Shown: in pieces, positions 54,960-63,514 of the stretch
Layout of the letters: each line of letters starts with the position of its first letter
Position numbering within the stretch: the stretch's first letter is position 1
NCBI RefSeq assembly: GCF_900105305.1
Contig: NZ_LT629765.1
Span: 2,232,001 to 2,296,000, forward strand
DNA length: 64,000 bases
From: Corynebacterium timonense
GTDB taxonomy: Bacteria; Actinomycetota; Actinomycetes; Mycobacteriales; Mycobacteriaceae
Direction: 5' to 3'
Program-made: the position numbers and the translations under genes
The notes under the pieces: generated by a model
What the model was told of the DNA's origin: nothing
Databases searched by the model: none
What the model saw: only the letters and a program-made list of their open reading frames with translations

Positions 54960-56351
54960 TTAGTAGTGGAAGTTTCGTATCGTCTGAAAGGCCGCGCGGA
55001 TTGCGGCGGCGTCCTTGCGCCCGGGCTGGCCGGGGTACTCCACGCCGGAATTGAGGTCCAGCCCCGCGCACCCGACGCGCAGCGCCGCCTCGGCGTTTGC
55101 GGGCCCGATCCCGCCGGCGAGGAGCGCGGAGTCCTTGACCTCCTCGGGCACCTCGGCCCAGTCAAAGGCCTCGCCGGAGCCGCCGTCGTGCGCGTCGAGC
55201 ACAAGCTTATCGACGTCGCCAAGCAGCGCCGTGGCCACTTGCGCCCCCTCGGGTTCCGTCATGGAGACGGCGCGCCACACCTCGGTCCCCTCCCCTACCT
55301 CGGCGCGCACGCGGCGCACGAGGTCGACCTCCGCCTCGATCGAACCCTGGTAGGGGGCGTGGACCTGTGCGGCGACCACGCCGTCCTGCACCAGCTCGTC
55401 CCACCCGGTGGTGCGGCGGGAGACCGCGACGTAGCGCAGGTTCGGCTCGTGCGCGATAATGTCCGCCGATGTTTCACGTGAAACATTGCGCGGCGAGGAC
55501 TCCTCGAACACGAGCCCGCCGTACACGGCGCCGGCGGCGCGGGCGGCCTGGGCGGCACTCCAGGTGGTCAACCCGCAGACCTTATTGGCGCCGTAGACGA
55601 GAGAGCGCGCCGCGAGATCTACGTCGGGCTGGCCCGTGAGCTGCGAGCCGACGAGGAAGCCGTCGGAGTGCCCGCCGAGGCGGCGCACGGTCTCGGCGTC
55701 GCGGATCCCGGACTCCGAGACCACCAGCGTCCCCTCGGCGACGAGCGGCGCGAGGCGCGCGGAGCGCTCAAGGTCGATGGAGAGGTCGTGGAGGTTTCGG
55801 TGGTTAATGCCCACGATCCGCGCGCCCAGGCGCTCGGCGCGGCGGGCTTCCTCCTCGTCGATCACTTCCGTCAGCACGTCCATGCCCAGGCGCTTCGCCT
55901 CGCCCGCGAGCTCGCCGTAGGTCGCGTCATCGAGGACGCTGAGCATGAGCAGGATGGCGTCAGCCCCGAAGTAGCGCGCGGCGTGGACCTGCACCGAGTC
56001 GACGATGAAGTCCTTGCACAGCACGGGCAGGTGCGTCGTGGCGGCGACGGTGGCCAGGTGGTCGTAGTCCCCGCCGAAGCGCTCGGGCTCGCAGAGCACC
56101 GAGATGCCTGCGGCGTAGCGCGAGTAGGTCGCGGCGATCTCCCCCGGCTCGTAGTGCGCGCGGATGACGCCGAGGGAGGGCGAGGCCGCCTTGCACTCCA
56201 TGATGTACTGCGCCCCAGGGCGGGCGAGATTGCCGTACAGGGAGCGCTCGGAGCGCGGCAGCGTCGCCGGGTCGACGTGGGCAATGCGCCGTTTAATTTC
56301 GTCAAGGTGACGGTAACGCGCCTGGACGATACCCTCCAGGACCGTGGGCAT
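54960..56351 (-). CDS. trpCF: Bifunctional indole-3-glycerol-phosphate synthase / phosphoribosylanthranilate isomerase
   Basis: 463 residues. The TrpC half (about residues 1-260) has MPTVLEGIVQARYRHLDEIK, MECKAASPSLGVIR and SESGIRDAETVRRLG. The TrpF half begins near YGANKVCGLTTWSAAQAARA and includes GAVYGGLVFEESSPRNVSRET. The fusion matches corynebacterial TrpC. The NVSRET segment overlaps a perfect parS site (55470-55485), so this stretch of protein is set by the DNA motif. Confidence 0.94.
   Translation of the reverse strand: MPTVLEGIVQARYRHLDEIKRRIAHVDPATLPRSERSLYGNLARPGAQYIMECKAASPSLGVIRAHYEPGEIAATYSRYAAGISVLCEPERFGGDYDHLATVAATTHLPVLCKDFIVDSVQVHAARYFGADAILLMLSVLDDATYGELAGEAKRLGMDVLTEVIDEEEARRAERLGARIVGINHRNLHDLSIDLERSARLAPLVAEGTLVVSESGIRDAETVRRLGGHSDGFLVGSQLTGQPDVDLAARSLVYGANKVCGLTTWSAAQAARAAGAVYGGLVFEESSPRNVSRETSADIIAHEPNLRYVAVSRRTTGWDELVQDGVVAAQVHAPYQGSIEAEVDLVRRVRAEVGEGTEVWRAVSMTEPEGAQVATALLGDVDKLVLDAHDGGSGEAFDWAEVPEEVKDSALLAGGIGPANAEAALRVGCAGLDLNSGVEYPGQPGRKDAAAIRAAFQTIRNFHY
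55470..55485. promoter_or_regulatory. parS site inside trpCF
   Basis: A perfect TGTTTCACGTGAAACA within the trpF part of trpCF, in a loop region of the protein. Confidence 0.95.
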
Positions 56352-56352
56352 G

Positions 56353-57380
56353 TTAGGCACTGTAATCGGCCTCCTCGTGCGTCTCGAGCCACTTTTGCAC
56401 CGCGCCGCCGGAGATGAGCTCGAGCGCGCGGGCCGCCCCGGCGGCCAGTGTGTCGGCCGCGCCGTAGAGGTAGAACATCGCGCCCGCGGAGGCGGCGATC
56501 GCGTCGCGGTGCGCGTCCGGGCCCTCCCCCCGAAGGTCGCGCGCATCGCGGCGGCGTTGGCGGGGCCGTCGCCGCCGGCGAGCTGCCCCAGGGTGTAGCG
56601 TGGCAGGCCGAGGTCCTCGGGCGTGACGGTGTACTGCTCGATCGCGCCGTCCCGGGTGAGTTCCCACACGAGCGTCTCCCCGTGCAGCGCGATTTCGTCG
56701 GTGCCGGCGCCGTGGACCACGAGGGCGCGGCCGCGCCCGAGCTCCTTCATGGTCTCTGCTATTAATTGGCCCAACCGAGGGTTGGCAATGCCCATAATTT
56801 GAAACTCCGGGCGTCCGGGCGAAAGCAGAGGCCCGAGGGTGTTGAAGATGGTGGGCACGCCGAGCGACTTGCGCACTGGCTGCACGTGGGCGATCGCCGG
56901 GTTGTAGGCCGGGGCGAAGAGGAAGGTGAAGTTGGAGGACTCGAACTGGCGCACCGCGCGCTCCGGGTCGAGGTCGAGGGGGATGTTCAGGGCCTCGAGC
57001 ACGTCCGCAGAGCCCGACTTCGAGGACACGGAGCGGTTGCCGCACTTGACCATCCTCACCCCGCCGGCGGCCGCGACGAGCGAGGCCGCCGTGGTGATGT
57101 TGATGGTGTTTGCGCCGTCGCCGCCGGTGCCGGCGGAGTCCATGATCCCCTCCCCCGTCACCGGGAACGGGCGCCCGGCCCGCAGGAAGGCCCGCGCCGC
57201 CCCGGCGATGTCGGCGAAGGTCTCGCCGCGGGTGCGCACCGTGGCCAACAGAGCGGCGATGTGGACGTCGTCGTAGTCGCCCACGGTGAGCGGGGTGAAG
57301 GCCTCGATGGCCTCGTCGAGGGTGGGCGCGGGGTTGTCCAGGAAGCGCCGAAGCACCTCCAGTGCCTTGTCGCTCGCCAT
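56353..57380 (-). pseudogene. trpD: Anthranilate phosphoribosyltransferase gene with a one-base frameshift
   Basis: The first part, starting MASDKALEVLRRFLDN, has the PRPP-binding GTGGDGANTINITTAAS and KCGNRSVSSKSGSADVLEALN and is intact. Near 56534 a run of six G (minus strand) replaces the seven needed to continue from AMRATF into EGPDAHRDAIAASAG. The correct C-terminus is present in the next frame, ending AVQKWLETHEEADYSA. As read, the enzyme loses its last 60 residues. Homopolymer error is a serious alternative. Confidence 0.85.
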
Positions 57381-58003
57381 TATGTCGTGCCTTTCTTCAT
57401 AAGTTCTGCCACGCAGCGGTCCAGGATCACGGGCCCGCCGGGGGTGAGGATGGATTCGGGGTGGAATTGCAGCCCGATGGACATGCCGTCGTCGGTTTCG
57501 GCGGCCATGACCACCGGGCCAATCGATGTGTCGGTGTGGGCCAGCGCGCGCATTCCGGGCGGCACCTCGGTGGCGCCGAGGGAGTGGTAGCGCGCCACGG
57601 GCACGCTGCGCCCGGCCCGGCCGGGCACGTCGTCGACCGTCAGGCCGCGGAAGAGTGGGCTGGCCAGGCCGGCGTCGTTAAGCTCCATGCCTATCGACGC
57701 CCCGTGCACCGCCCCGCACGGCCGCACCCGCCCCCCGTGGTGCTCGACGAGCGCCTGGTAACCGAGGCACACGCCGAGGATGGGCACCCGGCCCTGCGCC
57801 AGCGCGATGAGCTCCATCATGTTGCCCGCCTGCGCCGGGTACCCGGGCCCCGGCGAGAGGATGATCAACGCGGGCTCGGCGCGCATGATCTCGGCGGCGG
57901 TCACGGTGTTGCGGTAGACGGTGGTGTTGTAGGCGGCCAGCGAATCGACGAGGTTGTAGACGAAGGAGTCCTGGTTGTCCACGAGGACGATGCGCTCGCT
58001 CAT
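57380..58003 (-). CDS. trpG: Anthranilate synthase component II (glutamine amidotransferase)
   Basis: 207 residues. Class I amidotransferase with nucleophile Cys79 in GVCLGYQAL and the catalytic His-x-Glu in LQFHPES. It supplies ammonia to TrpE. Its ATG overlaps the trpE stop (ATGA) and its stop overlaps the trpD start by one base. Confidence 0.96.
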   Translation of the reverse strand: MSERIVLVDNQDSFVYNLVDSLAAYNTTVYRNTVTAAEIMRAEPALIILSPGPGYPAQAGNMMELIALAQGRVPILGVCLGYQALVEHHGGRVRPCGAVHGASIGMELNDAGLASPLFRGLTVDDVPGRAGRSVPVARYHSLGATEVPPGMRALAHTDTSIGPVVMAAETDDGMSIGLQFHPESILTPGGPVILDRCVAELMKKGTT

Positions 58004-59543
58004 CGGGTCACCTCCAGCTGCGCGCCGGCCGCGGCGGCGATGGCGCTTAACACGGCGTAGGCCTTGTGCAGCGTCTCGTCGGCCTCGGCCTGGGGGTTGG
58101 AGTCGCGCACCACGCCCGCCCCGGCCTGGACGGCGGCGCGGCCCTCGGCGACGAAGGCGGAGCGGATGACGATGCAGTTGTCCATGTCGCCCGTGCCCCG
58201 CAGGTAGCCGACGGCCCCGCCATAGGAGCCGCGCCGCACCCCCTCGAGCTCGCGGATGAGCTCGGTGGCGCGCAGCTTCGGCGCGCCCGTGAGCGTGCCC
58301 ATGTTCATGCAGGCGCGGTAGGCGTCGAGCGCGTCGAGGTCGCGGTGCAGGGTGGCGGTGACGCGGGAGACCAGGTGCATCACGCGCGAGTAGCGGTCGA
58401 CCTGGAGCAGCTCCGCCACGCGACGGGTGCCCGGTTCGGCCACGCGCGCCATGTCGTTGCGGGCGAGGTCCACGAGCATGGTGTGCTCGGCGACCTCTTT
58501 GGCGTCGGTACGCAGCTGCAGCTCCATGCGCGTGTCCAGTTCGTGGTTGACGGTGCCGTCGGGGTTCAGCCCGCGCGGGCGCGTGCCCGCGATGGGGTAC
58601 AGCTGCACCTCGCGCGTTGCGGCGTCGAACTTCAGGTTCGATTCGGGCGAGGCGCCGAACAACTCGAAGGGGCGGCCGTCGCGCCCCAACCCGCGCAGGT
58701 AGAACATGTACGGCGAGGGGTTCATCTCGCGGAGCCGCTGGTAGGCGGCGAAGGCGTCGGGGCACTCGGCGGTGAAGGTCCGCGCGGGCACGACCTGGTA
58801 GATGTCGCCGTTGTCGATGTTTTCCTTGAGCGTGTCGACGCCCCGCCGGAACCGTTCATCCGGGACATCCGCCGTGACCGTCAGCGTAGTTGTGGTCGCC
58901 GGCGCCGGAGGCGTGGTGGGCTCGGCGGCGTTGATGCGGGCGGCGAGACCGTCGAGGTCGGGGGCGTTCCGTCGAGGGTGATGCCGGCGAGGTAGGCGGT
59001 GCCGGAGCGGTGGTCGATGCGCAGGAGGGTCTCCGCAAGCACGAACTGGTAGTCGGGGTAGGTGTTCGCGGACTCGCCAACCTCCGGCAGCGTTTCAAAG
59101 GTGGCCAGGTAGTCGAAGGCCATGCCCCCGGCGAGGAAGGGGAAGTCGCCTTCGAGGTATCCGGCGCGCGTGGTCAGGGCGCGCAGTACGTCGGCGCTCG
59201 AGGGGGCGACGAGGCGCTCGCGCTCGTCGGCCGCGGCGGAGGCGGGAAAGCGGTAGGTGTTCTCCCCCACAGCGTGCTCGCTCAGGCGGTGGGCGAGGTT
59301 GGCGGCGATCACCTCGCCGGAGGGGGTGAGCGGCTCGACGCAGACGAGGTCGTCGTTGCACGTGACGCGGAGCGAGGCCTTGAGAACCGCCACTGACTGT
59401 AGCCCGGAGCGGGTGGTGATGTCGGCGGACTCTAACAGCACCGCGCCGTCGGCGTGCGTCCCGCCGATGTGGGCGAAGAGGCTCGAGGCGTCGGCGTGGT
59501 AGCGCACCTCGGTGCGCGCCGTCGCGGGTGGGGGGTTCCTCAT
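58000..59543 (-). pseudogene. trpE: Anthranilate synthase component I gene with a one-base frameshift
   Basis: The N-terminal part includes the feedback-inhibition element LLES (residues 36-39), where tryptophan binds. The frame breaks near 58967: GACGGAACG lacks one base of the GACGGNAACG needed to continue as LDGNAPDLDGLAARINAAE. The catalytic part resumes in the next frame, with IAGTRPRGLNPDG, VDLARNDMARV and MNMGTLTGAPKLRATELI all intact. The total length is not divisible by three. It is preceded by trpL and an attenuator. Confidence 0.86.
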
Positions 59544-59602
59544 GCGTACGTCCTTGTGTGTCGTGACTGATGTGTCGTGATCCGCACCGGGGTACTGGGA
59601 AC

Positions 59603-59643
59603 AAAAAGGACCCGCGGTGCTTGGTTGTCCAAGCTGGCGGGCC
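59603..59643 (-). terminator. trp attenuator terminator
   Basis: On the minus strand GGCCCGCCAGCTTGG, loop ACAA, CCAAGCACCGCGGGTCC, then five T residues. It lies between the leader peptide stop and trpE. An alternative structure with upstream bases would allow read-through when the ribosome stalls at the Trp codons. Confidence 0.85.
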
Positions 59644-59673
59644 GAAAGGGTGACTAGGTGGGTGGCACGCCGT

Positions 59674-59733
59674 CTATGCGCGCCACCACCACTGCCCGAA
59701 GGCAGCGGCCGCGGAGAATGTTGCTGAAGTCAC
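59674..59733 (-). CDS. trpL: trp operon leader peptide with three tandem Trp codons
   Basis: 19 residues, VTSATFSAAAAFGQWWWRA, from GTG 59733 to TAG. Three consecutive TGG codons allow translation to sense charged tRNA-Trp. C. glutamicum trpL also has three tandem Trp codons. The promoter is so close that the mRNA probably starts at the GTG, making it leaderless. Confidence 0.9.
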   Translation of the reverse strand: MTSATFSAAAAFGQWWWRA

Positions 59734-59740
59734 AAAGGAG

Positions 59741-59769
59741 AGGGTATCGCGCCGGGGGCCACCGCGCAA
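59741..59769 (-). promoter_or_regulatory. trp operon promoter
   Basis: On the minus strand TTGCGC (59764-59769) and TACCCT (59741-59746), separated by exactly 17 bases. The expected start falls at or next to the trpL GTG. Confidence 0.65.
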
Positions 59770-59781
59770 GCGAAGCGGCAA

Positions 59782-59797
59782 TGTTTCACGTGAAACA
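59782..59797. promoter_or_regulatory. parS site between trp promoter and the SdpI-like gene
   Basis: A perfect TGTTTCACGTGAAACA, 12 bases upstream of the trp -35 element and just beyond the 59803 end of the SdpI-like gene. Bound ParB could affect the trp promoter. Confidence 0.96.
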
Positions 59798-59802
59798 TTG
59801 GG

Positions 59803-60237
59803 CTAGCGCCCCTCGTCCGCCCGGCCGGCGGCGCGGCGCAGGGCGTCGATGTCCACCTCGTCCGCGCCATTTTCTGAGGCGGCGTTCTCTGAGGCGGCAC
59901 TGGCGAAGGCAGCGGCGCGGGCGCCGACGTTGCCACCGACGGAATAGGCGATGACGGCGATGACGATGAGCACGACGGGCGCGACCCAGAGCCAGCCCGA
60001 GGCGATAAAGGCGAAGGCCGCGCCAAAGGCGAGCGCGACCCCGCCAAAGATCCACACGGGTCCGGCGGCCTTGTGCGCGTGGTCCCACGTGGCGCGGTCC
60101 CTGCGCACCTCGGCGACCCGCAGCCCGAACCACGGGTTTCCGGGCAGCTTCCCTGCGGCGGCGACAGCGCCGAGGACGATAAGGACGAGGGCGGCGAGAA
60201 GCGTGACGGCGCCGACAAGCAGGTTCACTACAGTCAT
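59803..60237 (-). CDS. SdpI-like membrane protein
   Basis: 144 residues with three hydrophobic helices and the SdpI/DUF family motif GKLPGNPWFGLRVAEVRRDRATWDHAHKAAG. The C-terminus carries a small duplicated stretch, ASENAASENGA. SdpI-type proteins confer immunity to toxins in Bacillus, but family members in actinobacteria have no defined role. Confidence 0.8.
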   Translation of the reverse strand: MTVVNLLVGAVTLLAALVLIVLGAVAAAGKLPGNPWFGLRVAEVRRDRATWDHAHKAAGPVWIFGGVALAFGAAFAFIASGWLWVAPVVLIVIAVIAYSVGGNVGARAAAFASAASENAASENGADEVDIDALRRAAGRADEGR

Positions 60238-60375
60238 GCGGCCAAGTGTAGTGGGCGGGGGTAGCGGCTAAAAAAGGTCGCTGATTAGGCCCGACGCGGC
60301 GCACTGACGTATAGGTTAAGGGTCACCTGTCCCCTACCTGTGGCCTGCATCGAAGGCCGCGTGAAAAGGCTCCAT

Positions 60376-61596
60376 ATGAGATCGAAACTACTGAAGTCGC
60401 TGCTGTTCTGGGTGGTTGTGGCCATCATCCTCGGCGCCCTCTGCAGCCTCTTCTTCCCCGTCTGGCTGGCCCGCGTCTTTGTCACGTTCAACGGCCTGTT
60501 CTCCAACTTCCTCAGCTTCTTCGTCCCCGTCCTCATCTTCGCGCTCATCACCCCGGCCATCGCCGGTTTGGGGCGAGGCGCGGGCAAATGGCTAGGTATC
60601 ACCGCGGGCATCGCGTACGGCTCGACGATCATCTCCGGTCTGATCGCCTGGGGTGTGGCCGCAGGCCTCTACCCCACCCTGCTGGCCGGCCACGAGCTTG
60701 TCACTGACGTGGACAACCCGGAGGACGGCGGCCTGAGCGCCTACTTCACCGTCGAAATGCCCGCGCCCTTCGAGGTCATGGCGGGTCTGCTGCTCGCCTT
60801 CGTCGTGGGCCTGGGGATGACCGCGGTGCGCTCGAACACGATGTACTCGTTCTTCAGCGAGCTCGAGTCCGTCGTGATGAAGGCGGTCACCGTCTTTGTC
60901 ATCCCGCTGCTGCCGGTGTTCATCTTCGGCACCTTCCTCAACCTGGGCATGAACGACGCCCTCGGCTCGACGATGTCCGCCTTCGGCATCGTGCTCGTGC
61001 TGTCCATCGTGATGACGATCGTCATCGTGCTGCTGCAGTACGTCATCGCGGGCGCGGTCGCGGGACGCAACCCCTTCACCGCGCTGAAGAACATGCTGCC
61101 CGCCTACTTCACCGCGCTGGGCACCTCCTCGTCGGCGGCGACGATCCCGGTCACCTACGCTTCGACCCTGAAGAACAAGGTGGACGAGAACGTCGCCGGC
61201 TTCGTCGTGCCGCTGTGCGCGACGATCCACCTGTCCGGCTCGATGATGAAGATCACCCTGTACGCCCTGGCGATTGTTTCGATGTCCGCGCTGCCCATCG
61301 GCGCCGGCCAGGTCCTGGGCTTCATCCTGCTGCTGGGCATCATGATGATCGCGGCCCCCGGCGTGCCGGGCGGCGCGATCATGGCGGCGGTCGGCTTGCT
61401 GCAGGCGAACCTCGGCTTTGACGAGTCGATGGTCTCGCTCATGATCGCGGCCTACATCGTCGTCGACTCTTTCGGCACCGCCGCGAACGTCACCGGCGAC
61501 GGCGCCATCGCGATGGTGGTCAACCGCTTCGCGGCCGGCAACATCCAGGGCCACGAGCTCAAGAACAAGCAGCTTGGCGACGCCCCCGCGGCCTAA
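60376..61596 (+). CDS. Dicarboxylate/amino acid:cation symporter (SDF family)
   Basis: 406 residues from ATG 60376, with AAAAGG six bases upstream. About eight helices and the signature serine-rich hairpin TALGTSSSAATIPVTY, followed by VVPLCATIHLSGSMMKIT and a second hairpin region (AAPGVPGGAIMAAVGLL, SFGTAANVTGDG). It would import glutamate, aspartate, serine/threonine or dicarboxylates with sodium or protons; the substrate is not resolved. The NVTGD motif carries the family Asp. Confidence 0.93.
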   Translation: MRSKLLKSLLFWVVVAIILGALCSLFFPVWLARVFVTFNGLFSNFLSFFVPVLIFALITPAIAGLGRGAGKWLGITAGIAYGSTIISGLIAWGVAAGLYPTLLAGHELVTDVDNPEDGGLSAYFTVEMPAPFEVMAGLLLAFVVGLGMTAVRSNTMYSFFSELESVVMKAVTVFVIPLLPVFIFGTFLNLGMNDALGSTMSAFGIVLVLSIVMTIVIVLLQYVIAGAVAGRNPFTALKNMLPAYFTALGTSSSAATIPVTYASTLKNKVDENVAGFVVPLCATIHLSGSMMKITLYALAIVSMSALPIGAGQVLGFILLLGIMMIAAPGVPGGAIMAAVGLLQANLGFDESMVSLMIAAYIVVDSFGTAANVTGDGAIAMVVNRFAAGNIQGHELKNKQLGDAPAA

Positions 61597-61599
61597 CCC

Positions 61600-62688
61600 C
61601 TACAGCCGCTCCCCCGTGCGCGCGTCGAAGGCGTGCAGGCCCCCCTCGGCGACCTGCACGCGCAGCGCGTCGCCCCGGCCGTAGCCGGCGCGCGGCCCCG
61701 TACGCACGACGATGTGGCCGGTGGAGCCTTCGGCGCTGCCCTCCGACGTCCAGCCCCCGCCCGCCAGGGCGCAGTAGAGATAGGAATCAGAGCCGAGCTC
61801 CTCGACGAACTCAACCTCGAGCGGGATGCCTGTGGAGGTCTCCTGGGTCACCCGCAGCGCCTCCGGCCGGACGCCGAGGATCACCTCACCCTCGGGAAGC
61901 TCCACCGGGATCTCCGCCGCCCCGAGCCGTGCCACGCCGCCGCTCACGGTAAAGCGCGCGAGGTTCATGGCGGGGGAGCCGATGAAGCCGGCGACGAAGA
62001 CGTTGCGGGGGTGGTCGTAGAGCTCGCGCGGGGTACCCACCTGCTGCAGCACACCGAAGTTGAGCACGGCGATGCGGTCGCCCATGGTCAGCGCCTCGGT
62101 CTGGTCGTGGGTGACGTAAAGGGTGGTCACGCCCATGCGGCGCTGCAACGCGGCGATCTGCGTGCGGGTTTGCACGCGCAGCTTGGCGTCGAGGTTGGAC
62201 AGCGGCTCGTCCATGAGGAAGACCTGCGGCTCGCGGACGATGGCGCGCCCCATGGCCACGCGCTGGCGCTGCCCGCCGGAGAGGGCCTTCGGCTTGCGGT
62301 CGAGGTAGTCGCTGAGGTCGAGGGTGCGGGCGGCCTCTTCGACGCGCCGGTTGATCTCCTCCTTGTCCATCCCGGCCAGGCGCAGCGCGAAGCCCATGTT
62401 CTCGCGCACGGACATGTGCGGGTAGAGCGCGTAGTTCTGGAACACCATGGCGATGTCGCGCTCGCGGGGCTCCAGGCCGGTGACGTCGCGGCCGTCGATA
62501 AGAATGCGCCCTTCAGTCGTCTCCTCCAGGCCGGCGAGCATACGCAGCGCGGTGGACTTCCCGGAGCCTGAGGGTCCGACGAGGACGAGGAACTCGCCGT
62601 CGGCAAGCTCGAGCGAAAGCTTATCGACGCTCGGCCCGCTCGCGCTGGGGTACACGCGGGTGGCCTGGTCAAAAGTTACTGTTGCCAT
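61600..62688 (-). CDS. ABC transporter ATP-binding protein, MsmK/UgpC type
   Basis: 362 residues from ATG 62688, with GGAGG upstream. Walker A GPSGSGKSTALRML, Q-loop MVFQNYALYPHM, signature LSGGQRQRVAMGRAI, Walker B VFLMDEPLSNLDA and a C-terminal TOBE/MalK-like regulatory domain. It is a shared ATPase for sugar or glycerol-phosphate importers. No permease is adjacent, so it probably serves importers elsewhere. Confidence 0.9.
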   Translation of the reverse strand: MATVTFDQATRVYPSASGPSVDKLSLELADGEFLVLVGPSGSGKSTALRMLAGLEETTEGRILIDGRDVTGLEPRERDIAMVFQNYALYPHMSVRENMGFALRLAGMDKEEINRRVEEAARTLDLSDYLDRKPKALSGGQRQRVAMGRAIVREPQVFLMDEPLSNLDAKLRVQTRTQIAALQRRMGVTTLYVTHDQTEALTMGDRIAVLNFGVLQQVGTPRELYDHPRNVFVAGFIGSPAMNLARFTVSGGVARLGAAEIPVELPEGEVILGVRPEALRVTQETSTGIPLEVEFVEELGSDSYLYCALAGGGWTSEGSAEGSTGHIVVRTGPRAGYGRGDALRVQVAEGGLHAFDARTGERL

Positions 62689-62734
62689 GTTTCCTCCATC
62701 GGCGGGGACAAGATGCGTCAAGTATAAGGGGCCA

Positions 62735-62750
62735 TGTTTCACGTGAAACA
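62735..62750. promoter_or_regulatory. parS site
   Basis: A perfect TGTTTCACGTGAAACA between the divergent MsmK-type gene and the 62782 gene. Confidence 0.97.
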
Positions 62751-62781
62751 TGGGATTTTCCGGCGGTCGTATCCTTGACCT

Positions 62782-63495
62782 ATGAGCGCGGAGATTGTCA
62801 CCACCCTATTCCTGGCCCACCCCGACGATGCCGGGGAGGCCTACGAGCGCTACGCGCGCCGGGTGCACGACTCCCCCGCCCTCGTTCACGCGCTGTCTCC
62901 CGGCCCGCACCCGATCGACGAGCCCTACTCGCTGTGGGACCTGCGCACCGAGGCCGCCTACGGCAACCTCGCCGCGCCGGAGCAGATGCAGCTGTACGAG
63001 GCCAACGCGCTCGTCGATTTCACCGGCGTCGACCGCGACGACGTCATCGACTCTTTCTTCCTCGACGACCCTTTCAGCGCCGCGCGCTTCCCCTCCACGA
63101 TCGGCGGCCTCAGCGGGATCACCACGCGCGACCCGGTCGACCCCGGCGACGCGCTCCAGCTCATCACCGTCGTTTACCTCAGCGCCGAGGGCGCCGAGGA
63201 GGAGGTGCAGGAGCTGTTCACGCAGCTGCTCGAGAGCTGCCGCGCGGTAGCCTTCGAGGAGGAGATCGCGCCCGTCGAGGCACTGGACACGCCGGACCTC
63301 GTCGGGCCGCTGTGGATTCGCGACGCCACGCTCAACATCATCGGCCGCGGCGACAGAGTCTTCTCCCCCGCCAAGGAGGCGTGGGCCGGGTGGCTGCTCA
63401 CGCCGGACACACTTCGCGACGTCGAGGACCGCATCACCGAGAAGTTCGGGCCGCAGCGGGTCATCATCGCGCGGGCGATTGCGGAGCCCTTCTAA
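62782..63495 (+). CDS. Conserved hypothetical protein
   Basis: 237 residues, acidic, with no signal peptide or membrane helix. Recurring features are FLAHPDDAGEAYERYARRVHD and the IDEPYSLWDLRTEAAYGNLAAPEQ segment. I do not recognise a family. It lies on its own between a parS site and a gene running off the window. Confidence 0.7.
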   Translation: MSAEIVTTLFLAHPDDAGEAYERYARRVHDSPALVHALSPGPHPIDEPYSLWDLRTEAAYGNLAAPEQMQLYEANALVDFTGVDRDDVIDSFFLDDPFSAARFPSTIGGLSGITTRDPVDPGDALQLITVVYLSAEGAEEEVQELFTQLLESCRAVAFEEEIAPVEALDTPDLVGPLWIRDATLNIIGRGDRVFSPAKEAWAGWLLTPDTLRDVEDRITEKFGPQRVIIARAIAEPF

Positions 63496-63514
63496 AAGCT
63501 TAGAATTGCGAACT

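Noticed and set aside
54960..57380. 806-residue TrpD-TrpC fusion protein
   Set aside because: It is produced by the trpD frameshift running into trpCF. The normal TrpD end and trpCF start are both present in their own frames.
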